Assembly: GCF_003664585.1 (NCBI RefSeq)
Contig: NZ_RCHI01000011.1
Span: 82,409-146,408 of the forward strand
Direction: 5' to 3'
Length of the DNA: 64,000 bases
From: Paenirhodobacter hankyongi
GTDB lineage: Bacteria; Pseudomonadota; Alphaproteobacteria; Rhodobacterales; Rhodobacteraceae
Made by a program: the position numbers and the translations under genes. The notes beneath the pieces were generated by a model, which was not told where the DNA came from, did no database searches, and worked only from the letters and a program-made list of their open reading frames with translations. Positions 1 to 9,899 of the stretch are shown piece after piece (the stretch's first letter is position 1; each line of letters starts with the position of its first letter).

Positions 1-47
1 GCAGGTCGTTCCGCCGCGCGCTGCGCTGGTTCCGCGACAACTGGTGA
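1..47 (+). CDS. ftsA: 3' end of an upstream gene, probably ftsA
   Basis: Only the last 14 codons are in the window, reading RSFRRALRWFRDNW followed by TGA at 45-47. The basic, tryptophan-containing tail and the position directly upstream of ftsZ fit the C-terminal membrane-targeting helix of FtsA, the actin-like protein that tethers FtsZ to the membrane. The identification rests mainly on gene order (ftsA precedes ftsZ in most alphaproteobacteria), since the fragment is too short for domain evidence. Confidence 0.5.
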   Translation, partial: RSFRRALRWFRDNW

Positions 48-260
48 AACGCAAGGGCCGGGGCTGGTCCGTTTCGTTTTCCACCAGATGCAGAGGTATG
101 CGCGAAATACCGCTGAACGGGCTTTGCTGCGCTCCAGATTTTGTGTTTCCCCTGTGTTTTTTGGGTGACGTTTCCCGGATTCGCAGATAAAACTAAGGGA
201 ATTACGGGGACGTTTCGGCCGGGGACAGGGCCGATCAGCACAAAACACAGGCGGAAACCC

Positions 261-1871
261 ATGACCTTGAATCTGATGATGTCGGATCACGAAGACCTCA
301 AGCCGCGGATCACCGTGTTCGGCGTCGGTGGTGCGGGCGGCAACGCGGTCAACAACATGATCGAGAAGCAGCTCGACGGGGTCGAGTTCGTCGTGGCCAA
401 CACCGATGCGCAGGCGCTGCAGCAGTCGCGCTCGCAGGCGCGGGTTCAGATGGGCCTGAAGGTGACCGAGGGGCTGGGCGCCGGCGCGCGTCCCTCCGTC
501 GGCGCCGCCGCCGCCGAGGAAAGCATCGAGGCGATCGTCGACCATCTCGCCGGGGCGCACATGTGCTTCATCACCGCCGGCATGGGCGGCGGCACCGGCA
601 CCGGCGCCGCGCCGATCATCGCGCAGGCTGCCCGTGAGCTCGGTGTGCTGACCGTCGGCGTGGTGACCAAGCCCTTCCAGTTCGAGGGCTCGAAGCGGAT
701 GCGTCAGGCCGAGCAGGGCATCGAGGCGCTGCAGAAGGTCGTCGACACGCTCATCATCATCCCGAACCAGAACCTGTTCCGTCTGGCGAACGAGCGCACC
801 ACCTTCACCGAGGCCTTCGCGATGGCCGACGACGTGCTCTATCAGGGCGTGAAGGGGATTTCCGACCTGATGGTGCGCCCGGGCCTGATCAACCTCGACT
901 TCGCCGACGTCCGCTCGGTGATGGACGAGATGGGCAAGGCGATGATGGGCACCGGCGACGCCTCGGGCGACGACCGCGCGATCCAGGCCGCCGAGAAGGC
1001 GATCGCCAACCCGCTGCTTGACGAGATTTCGCTCAAGGGCGCCAAGGGCGTGCTGATCAACATCACCGGCGGTTACGACCTGACGCTGTTCGAGCTGGAC
1101 GAAGCCGCGAACCGCATCCGCGAAGAGGTCGACCCGGACGCGAACATCATCGTCGGCTCGACCCTCGATCCGGACATGGAAGGCATGATGCGGGTTTCGG
1201 TCGTCGCGACCGGGATCGACGCCGCCCCGGCCGCCGCCGAGGTGCCGGTGCCGCGCCGCTCGATGGCCGAGCCGCTGAAGGCGCACGAGCCCGCCCCGGC
1301 GCCGGTGCAGCAGGCCCCCGCCGCGCATCACGCGGCGCCGCAGCCCGCGCCGCAGCCGGCCGAGCGCAACCTCTTCGACGCGCCCGCCGCGGCTCCGCAG
1401 GCCCCGGTGCAGCAGCCCGCCGCGCGCGAGATGTCGGAAGAACTTCCGCCGCCCGCCTATCAGCCGCGCGCGACCGCCGCGCCGGCCCGCGAGCTGCATG
1501 TCGAGGAAGACGCCGGCTCCTTCGTCGCGCCGCGTCCGCGCGCCCCCGGCACGCCCTCGCCCGAGGCGCTCGCGCGTCTGCAGGCCGCGGTCAGCAAGGC
1601 CCCCTCGCAGCCCGGTCAGGCCCGTCCCGCGCCGCAGATGGGCGCCGGTCGCGCCCCCGCGCCGCAACCCGCCGCCGAGAAGCCGCGCTTCGGCATCAAC
1701 TCGCTGATCAACCGCATGACCGGCCACGCCGCCGAGCCGCAGGCGCCGCAGCCGGCGCCGCAGCAGGCCTATCGTCCGGCCGCGCCGCAGCGTCCGAGCT
1801 ATGACGAAGAGGTCGAGCAGGATCAGGACCGCATCGAGATCCCGGCTTTCCTGCGCCGTCAGGCGAACTGA
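261..1871 (+). CDS. ftsZ: Cell division protein FtsZ
   Basis: Tubulin-like GTPase that polymerises at midcell to form the Z ring. The 536-residue product has the N-terminal [10 protein letters not shown] nucleotide-binding segment (about residues 21-30) and the tubulin signature [11 protein letters not shown] (about 108-118). A conserved core to about residue 320 is followed by a long Pro/Ala/Gln-rich linker, then the C-terminal peptide [14 protein letters not shown] that docks FtsA and other partners. Long linkers are usual in alphaproteobacterial FtsZ. I chose the ATG at 261 ([14 protein letters not shown]); the frame is open upstream to 141, but that part has no FtsZ similarity and overlaps the probable promoter region. 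A strong terminator follows, so ftsZ ends the division cluster. Confidence 0.97.
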   Translation: MTLNLMMSDHEDLKPRITVFGVGGAGGNAVNNMIEKQLDGVEFVVANTDAQALQQSRSQARVQMGLKVTEGLGAGARPSVGAAAAEESIEAIVDHLAGAHMCFITAGMGGGTGTGAAPIIAQAARELGVLTVGVVTKPFQFEGSKRMRQAEQGIEALQKVVDTLIIIPNQNLFRLANERTTFTEAFAMADDVLYQGVKGISDLMVRPGLINLDFADVRSVMDEMGKAMMGTGDASGDDRAIQAAEKAIANPLLDEISLKGAKGVLINITGGYDLTLFELDEAANRIREEVDPDANIIVGSTLDPDMEGMMRVSVVATGIDAAPAAAEVPVPRRSMAEPLKAHEPAPAPVQQAPAAHHAAPQPAPQPAERNLFDAPAAAPQAPVQQPAAREMSEELPPPAYQPRATAAPARELHVEEDAGSFVAPRPRAPGTPSPEALARLQAAVSKAPSQPGQARPAPQMGAGRAPAPQPAAEKPRFGINSLINRMTGHAAEPQAPQPAPQQAYRPAAPQRPSYDEEVEQDQDRIEIPAFLRRQAN

Positions 1872-1892
1872 ACAGTTCACAAAATGTGAGTG

Positions 1893-1922
1893 AAAGAGCC
1901 GGGGAAACCCGGCTCTTTTTCT
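1893..1922 (+). terminator. Rho-independent terminator of ftsZ
   Basis: A perfect 11-bp stem AAAGAGCCGGG/CCCGGCTCTTT closes a GAAA tetraloop and runs directly into a T-rich stretch, 21 nt after the ftsZ stop. The A-rich 5' flank gives it some bidirectional character, but only the plus-strand gene ends here. Confidence 0.9.
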
Positions 1923-2087
1923 TTTGATTTCAAGAGGTTCATGCCGAGTTGGCGGGGTTTTGCCGCACTGCCGCGGCAATGTTTCAGTTTGTTGCAAAGA
2001 GTGAATTGTGATGTCGGGTCCACCTGCCTAACTGACACTCGTGGACCCCGGCCTGGTCGGGGATCGCGGTGTAAACAGGAGACGCTC

Positions 2088-3008
2088 GTGCAGACGACCT
2101 TGGCAAATGCGGTGACTTTCGATGGCGTGGGCCTGCACTCGGGCGCCCCGGTGCGCATGGTGCTGCGTCCGGCGCCGGCGGGCACGGGCATCGTCTTCCA
2201 CCGCACCGACGTCACCGATCGCGATCCGCGCGTCCCGGCCCGCTGGGATACGGTCACGCCGTCGAAGCTCTGCACGCTGATCGAGAACGCCGAGGGTGTC
2301 TCGGTCTCGACCATCGAGCACATCATGGCGGCGCTTGCCGGCCTTGGCATCCGCAACGCGGTGATCGACATCGACGGCCCCGAGGTTCCGATCCTCGACG
2401 GCTCCTCGGCGCCTTTCGTGCGGGCGATCCGCCGCGCCGGCCTGCGCTCGCTGCCGGGAACGCTGCGCGCGATCCGCGTCCTGCGCCCGGTCGAGGTGCG
2501 CGAGGGCGAGGCGGTAGCACGGCTGGAACCGGCCGCCGAATTCGAGATCGATTTCACCATCGACTTCACCGACGCCGCGATCGGCCGTCAGGAAAAGCGG
2601 CTGAAGATGGCGAACGGCGCCTTCGTGCGCGAGCTGATGGACAGCCGCACCTTCTGCCGTCAGGCCGATGTGGATTACATGCAGTCGCACGGCCTCGCGC
2701 TTGGCGGCACCTACGAGAACGCGGTCGTCTTCGACGGCGACAAGGTGCTGAGCCCCGGCGGCCTGCGCCACGCGGACGAGGCGGTGCGCCACAAGATGCT
2801 CGACGCCATGGGCGACCTCGCGCTTGCCGGCGCGCCGATCGTTGGCCGCTATGTCGGCACGCGCGCCGGCCATGCAATGACCAACCGGCTGCTGCGCGCG
2901 CTCTTTGCCGACCGCACCGCCTGGATCTGGGAAGACTGCACCCCCGCGCAGGTCCACAGCCTGCCCGGCGCGGGTGTCTGCCGGCCGGTGGCGGTCGCCG
3001 CGCGCTGA
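2088..3008 (+). CDS. lpxC: UDP-3-O-acyl-N-acetylglucosamine deacetylase LpxC
   Basis: Zn-dependent deacetylase that performs the first committed step of lipid A synthesis in the cytoplasm. The 306-residue product has family length. Visible marks are the N-terminal VTFDGVGLHSG motif, the first zinc-ligand segment STIEHIMAAL (His near residue 77) and the C-terminal HKMLDAMGDL segment (His and Asp near 235-239). The frame is open well upstream, but I place the start at GTG 2088 because of the AGGAG ribosome binding site at 2077-2081 and because VQTTLANAVTFDG matches the family N terminus. It is separated from ftsZ by a terminator and so needs its own promoter in 1923-2087. Confidence 0.95.
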   Translation: MQTTLANAVTFDGVGLHSGAPVRMVLRPAPAGTGIVFHRTDVTDRDPRVPARWDTVTPSKLCTLIENAEGVSVSTIEHIMAALAGLGIRNAVIDIDGPEVPILDGSSAPFVRAIRRAGLRSLPGTLRAIRVLRPVEVREGEAVARLEPAAEFEIDFTIDFTDAAIGRQEKRLKMANGAFVRELMDSRTFCRQADVDYMQSHGLALGGTYENAVVFDGDKVLSPGGLRHADEAVRHKMLDAMGDLALAGAPIVGRYVGTRAGHAMTNRLLRALFADRTAWIWEDCTPAQVHSLPGAGVCRPVAVAAR

Positions 3009-3166
3009 GCTTGGCGGCGATGCGCGCGCAGGGCTCCTCCGGCGCGAAAGGCGTTTTGCGCCCCGGATTTTTCTGTGCTAGGAGGAGCGAAGCAGCCGCC
3101 CCGCGGGGCGGGCTTGGCAGGGCACCGGGGCTGAAACTCCCGGGCGGAATCGGGAAGAGGCAGGGC

Positions 3167-4015
3167 ATGGCACTGGGCAGAACCGCGGCGCTTCGGGTCG
3201 GTAGTTTCGTGCTCGTCGCGGCGCTGGCCGCCTGTGGCGGCGGCTCGAGCAAGGAACCGCCGCTCGAGAACTTCACCGCCCAGCAGATCTATGAACGCGG
3301 CGAATACGAGCTCGAGGTCGGCAACCCCCGCCGCCCGGCCGAGGCGCTGCGCTATTTCTCCGAGGTCGAGCGGCTTTATCCCTATTCCGAATGGGCCAAG
3401 CGCGCGCTGATCATGGAAGTCTATGCCCAGCACAAGGCGAAGAAATACGAGGACGCGCGGTCCTCGGCACAGCGCTTCCTCGACACCTATCCGGGCGATG
3501 AGGACGCCGCCTATGCGAAATACCTGCTCGCGCTGAGCTATTACGACCAGATCGACGAGGTTGGCCGCGATCAGGGCCTGACTTTCCAGGCGCTGCAGTC
3601 GCTGCGCGAGGTGATCGAGCAATATCCCGACAGCGATTATGCGCGCTCGGCGATGCTGAAGTTCGACCTCGCCTTCGACCATCTCGCGGCGAAGGAAATG
3701 GAGATCGGGCGCTATTACCTGAAGCAGGGCCATTACACCGCCGCCATCAACCGCTTCCGCGTGGTGGTCGAGCAGTTCCAGACCACGACGCAGACGCCCG
3801 AGGCGCTCGAACGTCTGGTCGAGGCCTATCTCGCCCTCGGCATCACCGACGAGGCGCAGACGGCCGGCGCGATCCTTGGCCACAACTTCCAGTCCTCGCC
3901 CTTCTACGACGACGCCTATCGCCAGCTGAAGAAGCAGGGGCTGAGCCCCGAGGCGAAGGGCGACAGCTGGCTGTCCAAGATCTATCGCCAGGTGATCAAG
4001 GGCGAGTGGCTCTGA
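3167..4015 (+). CDS. bamD: Outer membrane assembly lipoprotein BamD (YfiO/ComL)
   Basis: TPR-type lipoprotein of the BAM complex, which inserts beta-barrel proteins into the outer membrane. The 282-residue product begins with a lipoprotein signal ending in the lipobox LAAC (Cys23), followed by a Gly/Ser linker and helical repeats, including LYPYSEWAKRALIMEVYA and AEALRYFSEVERLYP. The start is the ATG at 3167, after a GGCAGGG site; upstream codons in frame lack a signal peptide. It follows lpxC and precedes recN, the usual order in Rhodobacteraceae. Confidence 0.94.
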   Translation: MALGRTAALRVGSFVLVAALAACGGGSSKEPPLENFTAQQIYERGEYELEVGNPRRPAEALRYFSEVERLYPYSEWAKRALIMEVYAQHKAKKYEDARSSAQRFLDTYPGDEDAAYAKYLLALSYYDQIDEVGRDQGLTFQALQSLREVIEQYPDSDYARSAMLKFDLAFDHLAAKEMEIGRYYLKQGHYTAAINRFRVVVEQFQTTTQTPEALERLVEAYLALGITDEAQTAGAILGHNFQSSPFYDDAYRQLKKQGLSPEAKGDSWLSKIYRQVIKGEWL

Positions 4016-4038
4016 CCGCGCACGCCTGAGGGGCCGAC

Positions 4039-5688
4039 ATGCTGCGCACGCTCGACATCCGCGACATGCTTCTGATCGACCGGCTGGAACTCGATTTCCG
4101 GCCGGGCCTCACCGTGCTCACCGGCGAGACCGGGGCGGGCAAGTCGATCCTGCTCGATTGCCTCGGCTTCGTGCTGGGCTGGCGCGGCCGGGCCGAGCTT
4201 GTGCGCAAGGGCGCCGAGCAGGGCGAGGTCACCGCCGTGTTCGAGCTGCCCGCAGGCCATGCCGCGCGGGCCGTGCTGGACGAGGCCGGCATCCCGGTGG
4301 GCGAGGAGCTGATCCTGCGCCGGGTGAATGCGCTTGATGGCCGCAAGACCGCCTGGATCAACGACCGCCGCGCCTCCGGCGAGGTGCTGCGTGCGGTCTC
4401 GGCGACCCTCGTCGAACTGCACGGTCAGCAGGACGACGGCGGGCTTCTGAACGCGCGCGGGCACCGCGCCCTGCTCGATGCCTTCGCCGGTCACGAAGAT
4501 CTGATCTCCGCCACCCGCAGCGCCTGGAGCGCGCGGGCCGGGGCGGCAAAGCGCCTTGCCGCGGCGCAGGCGGCGCTGGCCGCGGTGAAGGAGGAAGAGG
4601 ACTTCCTGCGCCATGCCGTGGCCGAGCTCGATATGCTCGACCCGCAGCCGGGCGAGGAGGCGACGCTCGACGCCGCCCGCCGCTCGATGCAGGGCGCCGA
4701 GCGGATCCGTGCCGATGTCGCCCGCGCGCTGCAGATCCTTGGCCCCGAGGGCGCCGAGGGCGCGCTGCGCGATGCCGACCGCTGGTTGCAGGGCGCGGCC
4801 GAGAAGGCCGAGGGCCGGCTGGATGCCCCGCTCGCCGCGCTTGACCGGGCACTGATCGAGCTCGGTGAGGCGGCGCAGGGGGTGGAGATCGCGCTTGACG
4901 CGCTGAACTTCGATCCGCGCGCGCTCGAGTCCTGCGAGGAGCGGCTTTTCGCGATCCGGGCGCTCGCCCGCAAGCACGGCGTACTGCCCGACGAACTTTG
5001 CGGGTTCGCGGGTGAGCTGCGTGCCCGTCTCGCTGCACTCGATGCCGGCGAGGCGGGGATTGCCGCGCTCGAGGTCGAGGTCGCGGCCTGCGAAGCCGCC
5101 TATCGCGCGGCGGCGGCCACGCTGTCCGCGGCGCGGGCCGAGGCCTCGGTGCGGCTCGATGCGGCGATGGCGGCCGAGCTGGCGCCGCTGAAACTTGAAC
5201 GCGCGGTCTTCGAGACGCAGATCGCGCCGGGCGAGGCCGGCCCCGAGGGCACCGACGCCGTGGCCTTCACCGTGGCGACGAACCCGGGCGCGCCGGCGGG
5301 GCCCTTGAACCGCATCGCCTCGGGCGGCGAGCTCTCGCGTTTCCTGCTGGCGCTCAAGGTCGTTCTGGCGCGCGGCGCCGATGCGCTGACCCTGATCTTC
5401 GACGAGATCGACCGCGGTGTCGGCGGGGCGACGGCGGATGCCGTGGGCCGGCGTCTGGCGAAGCTGTCGCTGAGTGCCCAGGTGCTCGTCGTCACCCACA
5501 GCCCGCAGGTGGCAGCGCGTGGCAACACCCATTTCCGCGTGGCGAAATCGGTCAGCGACGGCATGACCACCTCGCGCGTCAGCGTGCTGAGCGCGGCCGA
5601 ACGGGTGGACGAGATCGCCCGGATGATCTCGGGCGCCGAGGTCACCGGGGCGGCCCGCGCCGCGGCGCAGGAACTGATCGCGGGTTAG
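4039..5688 (+). CDS. recN: DNA repair protein RecN
   Basis: SMC-like ATPase that acts in double-strand break repair. The 549-residue product carries Walker A GETGAGKS at residues 29-36 and, after a long Ala-rich coiled-coil region (about 160-370), the ABC-type signature ASGGELSRFLLALK and Walker B LTLIFDEIDRGVGG, followed by the switch histidine in VVTHSPQVAA. It starts 23 nt after bamD and is probably co-transcribed with it. Its last 4 bases overlap the end of the convergent moeA gene. Confidence 0.96.
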   Translation: MLRTLDIRDMLLIDRLELDFRPGLTVLTGETGAGKSILLDCLGFVLGWRGRAELVRKGAEQGEVTAVFELPAGHAARAVLDEAGIPVGEELILRRVNALDGRKTAWINDRRASGEVLRAVSATLVELHGQQDDGGLLNARGHRALLDAFAGHEDLISATRSAWSARAGAAKRLAAAQAALAAVKEEEDFLRHAVAELDMLDPQPGEEATLDAARRSMQGAERIRADVARALQILGPEGAEGALRDADRWLQGAAEKAEGRLDAPLAALDRALIELGEAAQGVEIALDALNFDPRALESCEERLFAIRALARKHGVLPDELCGFAGELRARLAALDAGEAGIAALEVEVAACEAAYRAAAATLSAARAEASVRLDAAMAAELAPLKLERAVFETQIAPGEAGPEGTDAVAFTVATNPGAPAGPLNRIASGGELSRFLLALKVVLARGADALTLIFDEIDRGVGGATADAVGRRLAKLSLSAQVLVVTHSPQVAARGNTHFRVAKSVSDGMTTSRVSVLSAAERVDEIARMISGAEVTGAARAAAQELIAG

Positions 5689-6866
5689 AGCGGCAGGAAC
5701 TCGACCACGTCGCCGGCCTTGCGCGGGCCATCGCCCAGCGGCCGGATCAGCAGCGCATCGGCCTCGGCCAGAAGCCGCATCCGCGCCGAATCCTGACTTT
5801 CGACCGGCAGGATCTGCGGCAGGCTCTCGCCCGGCAGCAGGCGGGCGCGCATGTAATGGGTGCGCGGACCGGTCGGGCCAACATCGGCACCCAGAACCGC
5901 GCGGGCGGGCACCGGGCGGCCGTCGAAGCCCTGCATCTTCGCCAGCATCGGGCGCAGGAACAGCAGGGCGCAGACCGTGGCCGAGACCGGGTTTCCGGGC
6001 AGGCCAAGCAGCACCGCATCGCCCATCCGCCCCGCCATCAGCGGCTTGCCCGGGCGCATCGCGATCTTCCAGAAGGCGCGCTCGAGGCCGAGATCCGCCG
6101 CGACGGCGCCGACAAGATCGTGCTCGCCGACCGAAGCACCGCCCGCGGTGACGACAAGGTCGGCCCCTTCGGCCAGCGAGAAGGCAAAGCGCAGGCTGTC
6201 TTCGGTGTCGCGCGCAATCGGCAGCATCCGCACCTCGGCGCCGGCCTCCTCGGCCAGGGCCGCCAGCACGAAGCTGTTCGAGCTGAGGATCTGGTCGGGG
6301 CCCGGCGCCTCGCCCGGCATCACCAGCTCGTCGCCGGTCGCGATCAGCGCGACGACGGGGCGGCGGTGCACCGACAGCGTGGCGACGTTCATCGCCGCGA
6401 TCAGGCCGAGATCGCGCGCGGTCAGCGGCGCGCGGGGGAAATACTCCATCCCCTCGGCGAAATCCTGTCCGCGCGGGCGGATGTTGTCGGCAGGCGACAG
6501 CGTCTCGGGCAGGGTGATCGTGTCGCCCTCGCGCGTGACGTCCTCCTGCAGCACCACCACGCCGCCCGGGGCGGGGCAGGGAGCGCCGGTGAAGATCCGC
6601 ACCGCCTGACCGGGGGCAAGCGGGCCGGCATAGCCGCGGCCGGCGGCAGCCTCGCCCGCGACGCGCAGGCGCGCGCCCGGGCGGTGATCGGCGGTGGCAA
6701 GCCAATAGCCATCCATCGCCGAGGCGTCGAAGGGCGGCTGCGTCAGCATGGCATGCACCGGCGCGGCGAGCACCCGGCCAAGCCCCGCGCGCAGCGGCAC
6801 CGTCTCGGCCGGCAGCGGCGCGACGAGCGCCAGAACCTTGTCGAGCGCCTCGGCCACCGGGATCAT
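5685..6866 (-). CDS. moeA: Molybdopterin molybdenumtransferase MoeA
   Basis: Inserts molybdate into adenylylated molybdopterin during molybdenum cofactor synthesis. The 393-residue protein shows the MoeA features MDGYWLA near the N terminus, the ATGDEL motif with following PGPDQI segment in the MoCF-binding domain, [13 protein letters not shown] and GLPGNPVSA. It is the last gene of a minus-strand run in which moaC and trpC precede it with 4-nt ATGA overlaps, so translation is probably coupled. Its stop overlaps the end of convergent recN by 4 nt. Confidence 0.95.
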   Translation of the reverse strand: MIPVAEALDKVLALVAPLPAETVPLRAGLGRVLAAPVHAMLTQPPFDASAMDGYWLATADHRPGARLRVAGEAAAGRGYAGPLAPGQAVRIFTGAPCPAPGGVVVLQEDVTREGDTITLPETLSPADNIRPRGQDFAEGMEYFPRAPLTARDLGLIAAMNVATLSVHRRPVVALIATGDELVMPGEAPGPDQILSSNSFVLAALAEEAGAEVRMLPIARDTEDSLRFAFSLAEGADLVVTAGGASVGEHDLVGAVAADLGLERAFWKIAMRPGKPLMAGRMGDAVLLGLPGNPVSATVCALLFLRPMLAKMQGFDGRPVPARAVLGADVGPTGPRTHYMRARLLPGESLPQILPVESQDSARMRLLAEADALLIRPLGDGPRKAGDVVEFLPL

Positions 6867-7342
6867 CGCGTCACCTCGTAGCGGCCGGACTTGCCGCCGT
6901 CCTTCAGAACCACGCGGATGCCCTCGATCCGCATCGACTTCTCGACCGCCTTCAGCATGTCATAGATCGTCAGCGCGGCGGTGGTGACGGCGGTCAGCGC
7001 CTCCATCTCGACCCCGGTCTGGCCCGAGGTTTTCACCGTCGCCTCGATCCGCACGCCGGGCAGGCTGGCGTCCGGCGTCAGCTCGACCGAGACCTTGGTG
7101 ATCGGCAGCGGGTGGCACAGCGGAATGAGATCCGAGGTGCGCTTTGCCCCCATGATCGCGGCGACGCGGGCGATGCCCAGAACGTCGCCCTTCTTCGCGG
7201 TGCCGGCGGTGACATGGGCGAGCGTCTCGGGCGTCATCACCACATGGCCCTCGGCCACCGCAACGCGGTCGGTCACGGGTTTTGCCGAGACGTCGACCAT
7301 ATGCGCCTGCCCCTGCGCGTCGAAATGGCTGAGCCCGGTCAT
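6863..7342 (-). CDS. moaC: Cyclic pyranopterin monophosphate synthase MoaC
   Basis: Converts 3',8-cyclo-7,8-dihydro-GTP, made by MoaA, to cyclic pyranopterin monophosphate in molybdenum cofactor synthesis. At 159 residues it has family length. Conserved segments seen are [48 protein letters not shown] and [17 protein letters not shown] with the catalytic-region Lys/Asp residues. It overlaps trpC upstream and moeA downstream by 4 nt each, linking a cofactor pathway to the tryptophan operon. Confidence 0.95.
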   Translation of the reverse strand: MTGLSHFDAQGQAHMVDVSAKPVTDRVAVAEGHVVMTPETLAHVTAGTAKKGDVLGIARVAAIMGAKRTSDLIPLCHPLPITKVSVELTPDASLPGVRIEATVKTSGQTGVEMEALTAVTTAALTIYDMLKAVEKSMRIEGIRVVLKDGGKSGRYEVTR

Positions 7343-8133
7343 GCGGCCTCCAGCAGGGCCTTCGTCGCGGCGGTGACGTCCGCCTGCCGCATCAGGCTTT
7401 CGCCGATCAGGAAGCGGCGGGCGCCGACCTCGGCCATCGCCGCCATGTCGGCACGGGTGAAGATGCCGCTTTCGCAGACGAGATCGCGGCCCTCGGCCAG
7501 GATCGTCGGCGCCAGCCGGCGGGTGACGTCCAGCGTCACCTCGAAGGTCTTCAGGTTGCGGTTGTTCACGCCCAGAAGCGGCGATTTCAGCACCGTCAGC
7601 GCGCGCTCCATCTCGGCCTCGTCATGCACCTCGACGAGCACATCCATGCCCCAGCCGACGGCCGCATCCTCGAGCTCGGTGGCCAGCCCGTCCTCGACCG
7701 AGGCCATGATGATCAGGATGCAATCAGCGCCCCAGGCCCGCGCCTCGGCGACCTGATAGGTGTCGTAAAGGAAATCCTTGCGCAGCGCGGGCAGGCTGCA
7801 GGCGCCGCGCGCCGCGACCAGGAACTCGGGCGCGCCCTGGAACGAGGGGGCGTCGGTCAGCACCGACAGGCAGGCCGCGCCGCCCGCCTCATAGGCGCGC
7901 GCAAGCGCCGGCGGGTCGAAATCGGGGCGGATCAGCCCTTTCGAGGGCGAGGCCTTCTTGATCTCGGCAATCAGCCCGTAGCCGGTCGCGGATTTGGCCG
8001 CGAGCGCCTGCGCGAAGCCCCGGGTCGGGGCCTGCGCGCGGGCCTCGGCCTCGACCGTGGCGAGGGGGCGTGCGGTCTTCGCCGCCACCACTTCCTCGAG
8101 CTTGTAGGCCTTGATCTTGTCGAGAATGTTCAT
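7339..8133 (-). CDS. trpC: Indole-3-glycerol phosphate synthase TrpC
   Basis: Closes the indole ring in tryptophan synthesis. The 264-residue TIM barrel starts [15 protein letters not shown]. It contains the substrate-binding ASPSKG loop ([15 protein letters not shown]), [11 protein letters not shown] with the catalytic lysine, [12 protein letters not shown] and [11 protein letters not shown]. It is monofunctional, with no TrpF domain. It sits 9 nt after trpD and overlaps moaC by 4 nt. Confidence 0.96.
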   Translation of the reverse strand: MNILDKIKAYKLEEVVAAKTARPLATVEAEARAQAPTRGFAQALAAKSATGYGLIAEIKKASPSKGLIRPDFDPPALARAYEAGGAACLSVLTDAPSFQGAPEFLVAARGACSLPALRKDFLYDTYQVAEARAWGADCILIIMASVEDGLATELEDAAVGWGMDVLVEVHDEAEMERALTVLKSPLLGVNNRNLKTFEVTLDVTRRLAPTILAEGRDLVCESGIFTRADMAAMAEVGARRFLIGESLMRQADVTAATKALLEAA

Positions 8134-8142
8134 CCTGCCCCC

Positions 8143-9150
8143 TCAGGCCATGGCGCGCTTGAGCGCCTCGAGCTTGCCGCGCGCGGCGCCCGAGTCGATG
8201 CTTTCGGCCGCCATCCGCGCGCCGTCCTTCAGGTTGGCGACCTTGCCCGCCACGACCAGCGTCGCCGCCGCGTTCAGGCACACCGCGTCGCGATAGCCGC
8301 CGCGCATGCCGTCCAGCAGCGCCGCGAAGGCCTCGGCATTCTCGTGCGGCTCGCCGCCGATGATCTCCTCGAACGGGTGGACCGGCAGGCCGGCATCCTC
8401 GGGGTGCACCTCGAACTCGCGGATCTCGCCGGCCTCGAGCGCCGCGACCCAGCTCACGCCGGCGATCGACAGCTCGTCGGTGCCGTCGCCGCCATGGACC
8501 AGCCAGGCCGCGTCGGAGCCGAGCGTGCGCAGCACCTCGGCCATCGGCCGGATCCAGGCGCGCGAATAGGTGCCGGTGAGCTGACGCTTGACGCCCGCCG
8601 GGTTGGTCAGCGGCCCGAGCAGGTTGAAGATGGTGCGGGTGCCCAGTTCCACGCGGGTCGGGCCGATGTGGCGCATCGCCGGGTGGTGGATCGGCGCCAT
8701 CAGGAAGGCGATGCCGATCTCGGCCAGCGCGCGCTCGGACACCTCGGCGCCCTTCATCACGTCAAGCCCCATCGCGCCAAGCGCATCGGCGGCGCCGGAT
8801 TTCGAGCTGAGGTTGCGGTTGCCGTGCTTCGCCACCGGCACGCCCGCGCCCGCGACGACGAAGGCGGTGGCGGTCGAGATGTTCAGCGTGCCCTTGCCGT
8901 CGCCGCCGGTGCCGACGATGTCGATGGCGCCCGCGGGGGCGGAAATGCGGTTCATCTTCGCGCGCATCACTGCCGCCGCGGCGGCGATCTCGTCCACCGT
9001 CTCGCCCCGGGTGCGCAGCGCCATCAGGAAGCCGCCCATCTGGGCGGGCGTCGCCGTGCCCTCGAAGAAGGTCTCGAAGGCGGTCTCTGCTTCCGTCCGG
9101 GTCAGGGTGCGTTCGGCCGCGACGCCGATCAGGGGTTTCAGCTCGCTCAT
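8143..9150 (-). CDS. trpD: Anthranilate phosphoribosyltransferase TrpD
   Basis: Transfers the phosphoribosyl group of PRPP to anthranilate. The 335-residue product contains the PRPP-binding [14 protein letters not shown] motif, [21 protein letters not shown] and the [11 protein letters not shown] segment. I place the start at ATG 9150 ([13 protein letters not shown]), where it overlaps the trpG stop by 4 nt; the frame is open further upstream only as an antisense-like extension through trpG. Confidence 0.96.
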   Translation of the reverse strand: MSELKPLIGVAAERTLTRTEAETAFETFFEGTATPAQMGGFLMALRTRGETVDEIAAAAAVMRAKMNRISAPAGAIDIVGTGGDGKGTLNISTATAFVVAGAGVPVAKHGNRNLSSKSGAADALGAMGLDVMKGAEVSERALAEIGIAFLMAPIHHPAMRHIGPTRVELGTRTIFNLLGPLTNPAGVKRQLTGTYSRAWIRPMAEVLRTLGSDAAWLVHGGDGTDELSIAGVSWVAALEAGEIREFEVHPEDAGLPVHPFEEIIGGEPHENAEAFAALLDGMRGGYRDAVCLNAAATLVVAGKVANLKDGARMAAESIDSGAARGKLEALKRAMA

Positions 9151-9734
9151 GCCGTCACCTTCACTTTCGCCTCGTCGAGGAAGTTGCGCAGCATCTGGTG
9201 GCCGTGCTCGGAGGCGATGGATTCGGGGTGGAACTGCACCCCCTCGATCAGCCGCTCCTTGTGGCGCAGCCCCATGATCATGCCGTCCTCGAGCCAGGCG
9301 GTGACCTCGAGGCAGTCGGGCAGGCTTTCGCGCTCGACGATCAGCGAGTGATAGCGGGTGGCCTGGAAGGGCGAGGGCAGGCCCTTGAACACGCCCTGGC
9401 CGGCGTGGTGGATGGTGCCCATCTTGCCGTGCACGATCTCGCCGGCGCGCACCACCTTGCCGCCGAAGGCCTCGCCGATGGTCTGATGGCCGAGGCACAC
9501 GCCCAGCAGCGGCACCCCGGCCTCGGCCGCGGCGAGCGTCAGCGGCAGGCAGATGCCTGCCTGGGCAGGGTCGCAGGGCCCGGGGCTCAGCACGATCGCC
9601 TCGGCCCCCATCCCCATCGCCGCCTGCACATCCATCGCGTCGTTGCGCACGACCTTCACATCGGCGCCGAGCTCGCCGAAATAATGGACGAGGTTGTAGG
9701 TGAAGCTGTCGTAATTATCGATGAGCAGGAGCAT
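9147..9734 (-). CDS. trpG: Anthranilate synthase component II (glutamine amidotransferase) TrpG
   Basis: Supplies ammonia from glutamine to TrpE. The 195-residue class I amidotransferase has the N-terminal [21 protein letters not shown], the nucleophile segment [15 protein letters not shown] (Cys near residue 79) and the catalytic HPESI near residue 171. A ribosome binding site AAGGAA precedes the ATG. It is the first gene of the trpG-trpD-trpC-moaC-moeA run, so the operon promoter should lie in 9735-9899, shared with the divergent gene at 9900. Confidence 0.96.
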   Translation of the reverse strand: MLLLIDNYDSFTYNLVHYFGELGADVKVVRNDAMDVQAAMGMGAEAIVLSPGPCDPAQAGICLPLTLAAAEAGVPLLGVCLGHQTIGEAFGGKVVRAGEIVHGKMGTIHHAGQGVFKGLPSPFQATRYHSLIVERESLPDCLEVTAWLEDGMIMGLRHKERLIEGVQFHPESIASEHGHQMLRNFLDEAKVKVTA

Positions 9735-9899
9735 GGGGCGTTTCCTTCTGCCGCCCGGGATCCGCGACGAGATTCAGGGGATGAACCGGGGCTTGCGTCG
9801 GGCTATAGATGCTCAGAGCGGCGCGCCGGGGTCAAGGGCCGGAGGGCGGTTTGAGGGCCCTTCGGGGGTGCGCGGGACAGATTCGAGAGGGCGGAACGC

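Noticed and set aside
3982..6705. A 907-codon minus-strand open frame antisense to recN and running into moeA in another frame
   Set aside because: It is an Arg/Gly/Ala-rich shadow frame typical of GC-rich DNA; recN and moeA on this stretch have full domain evidence.
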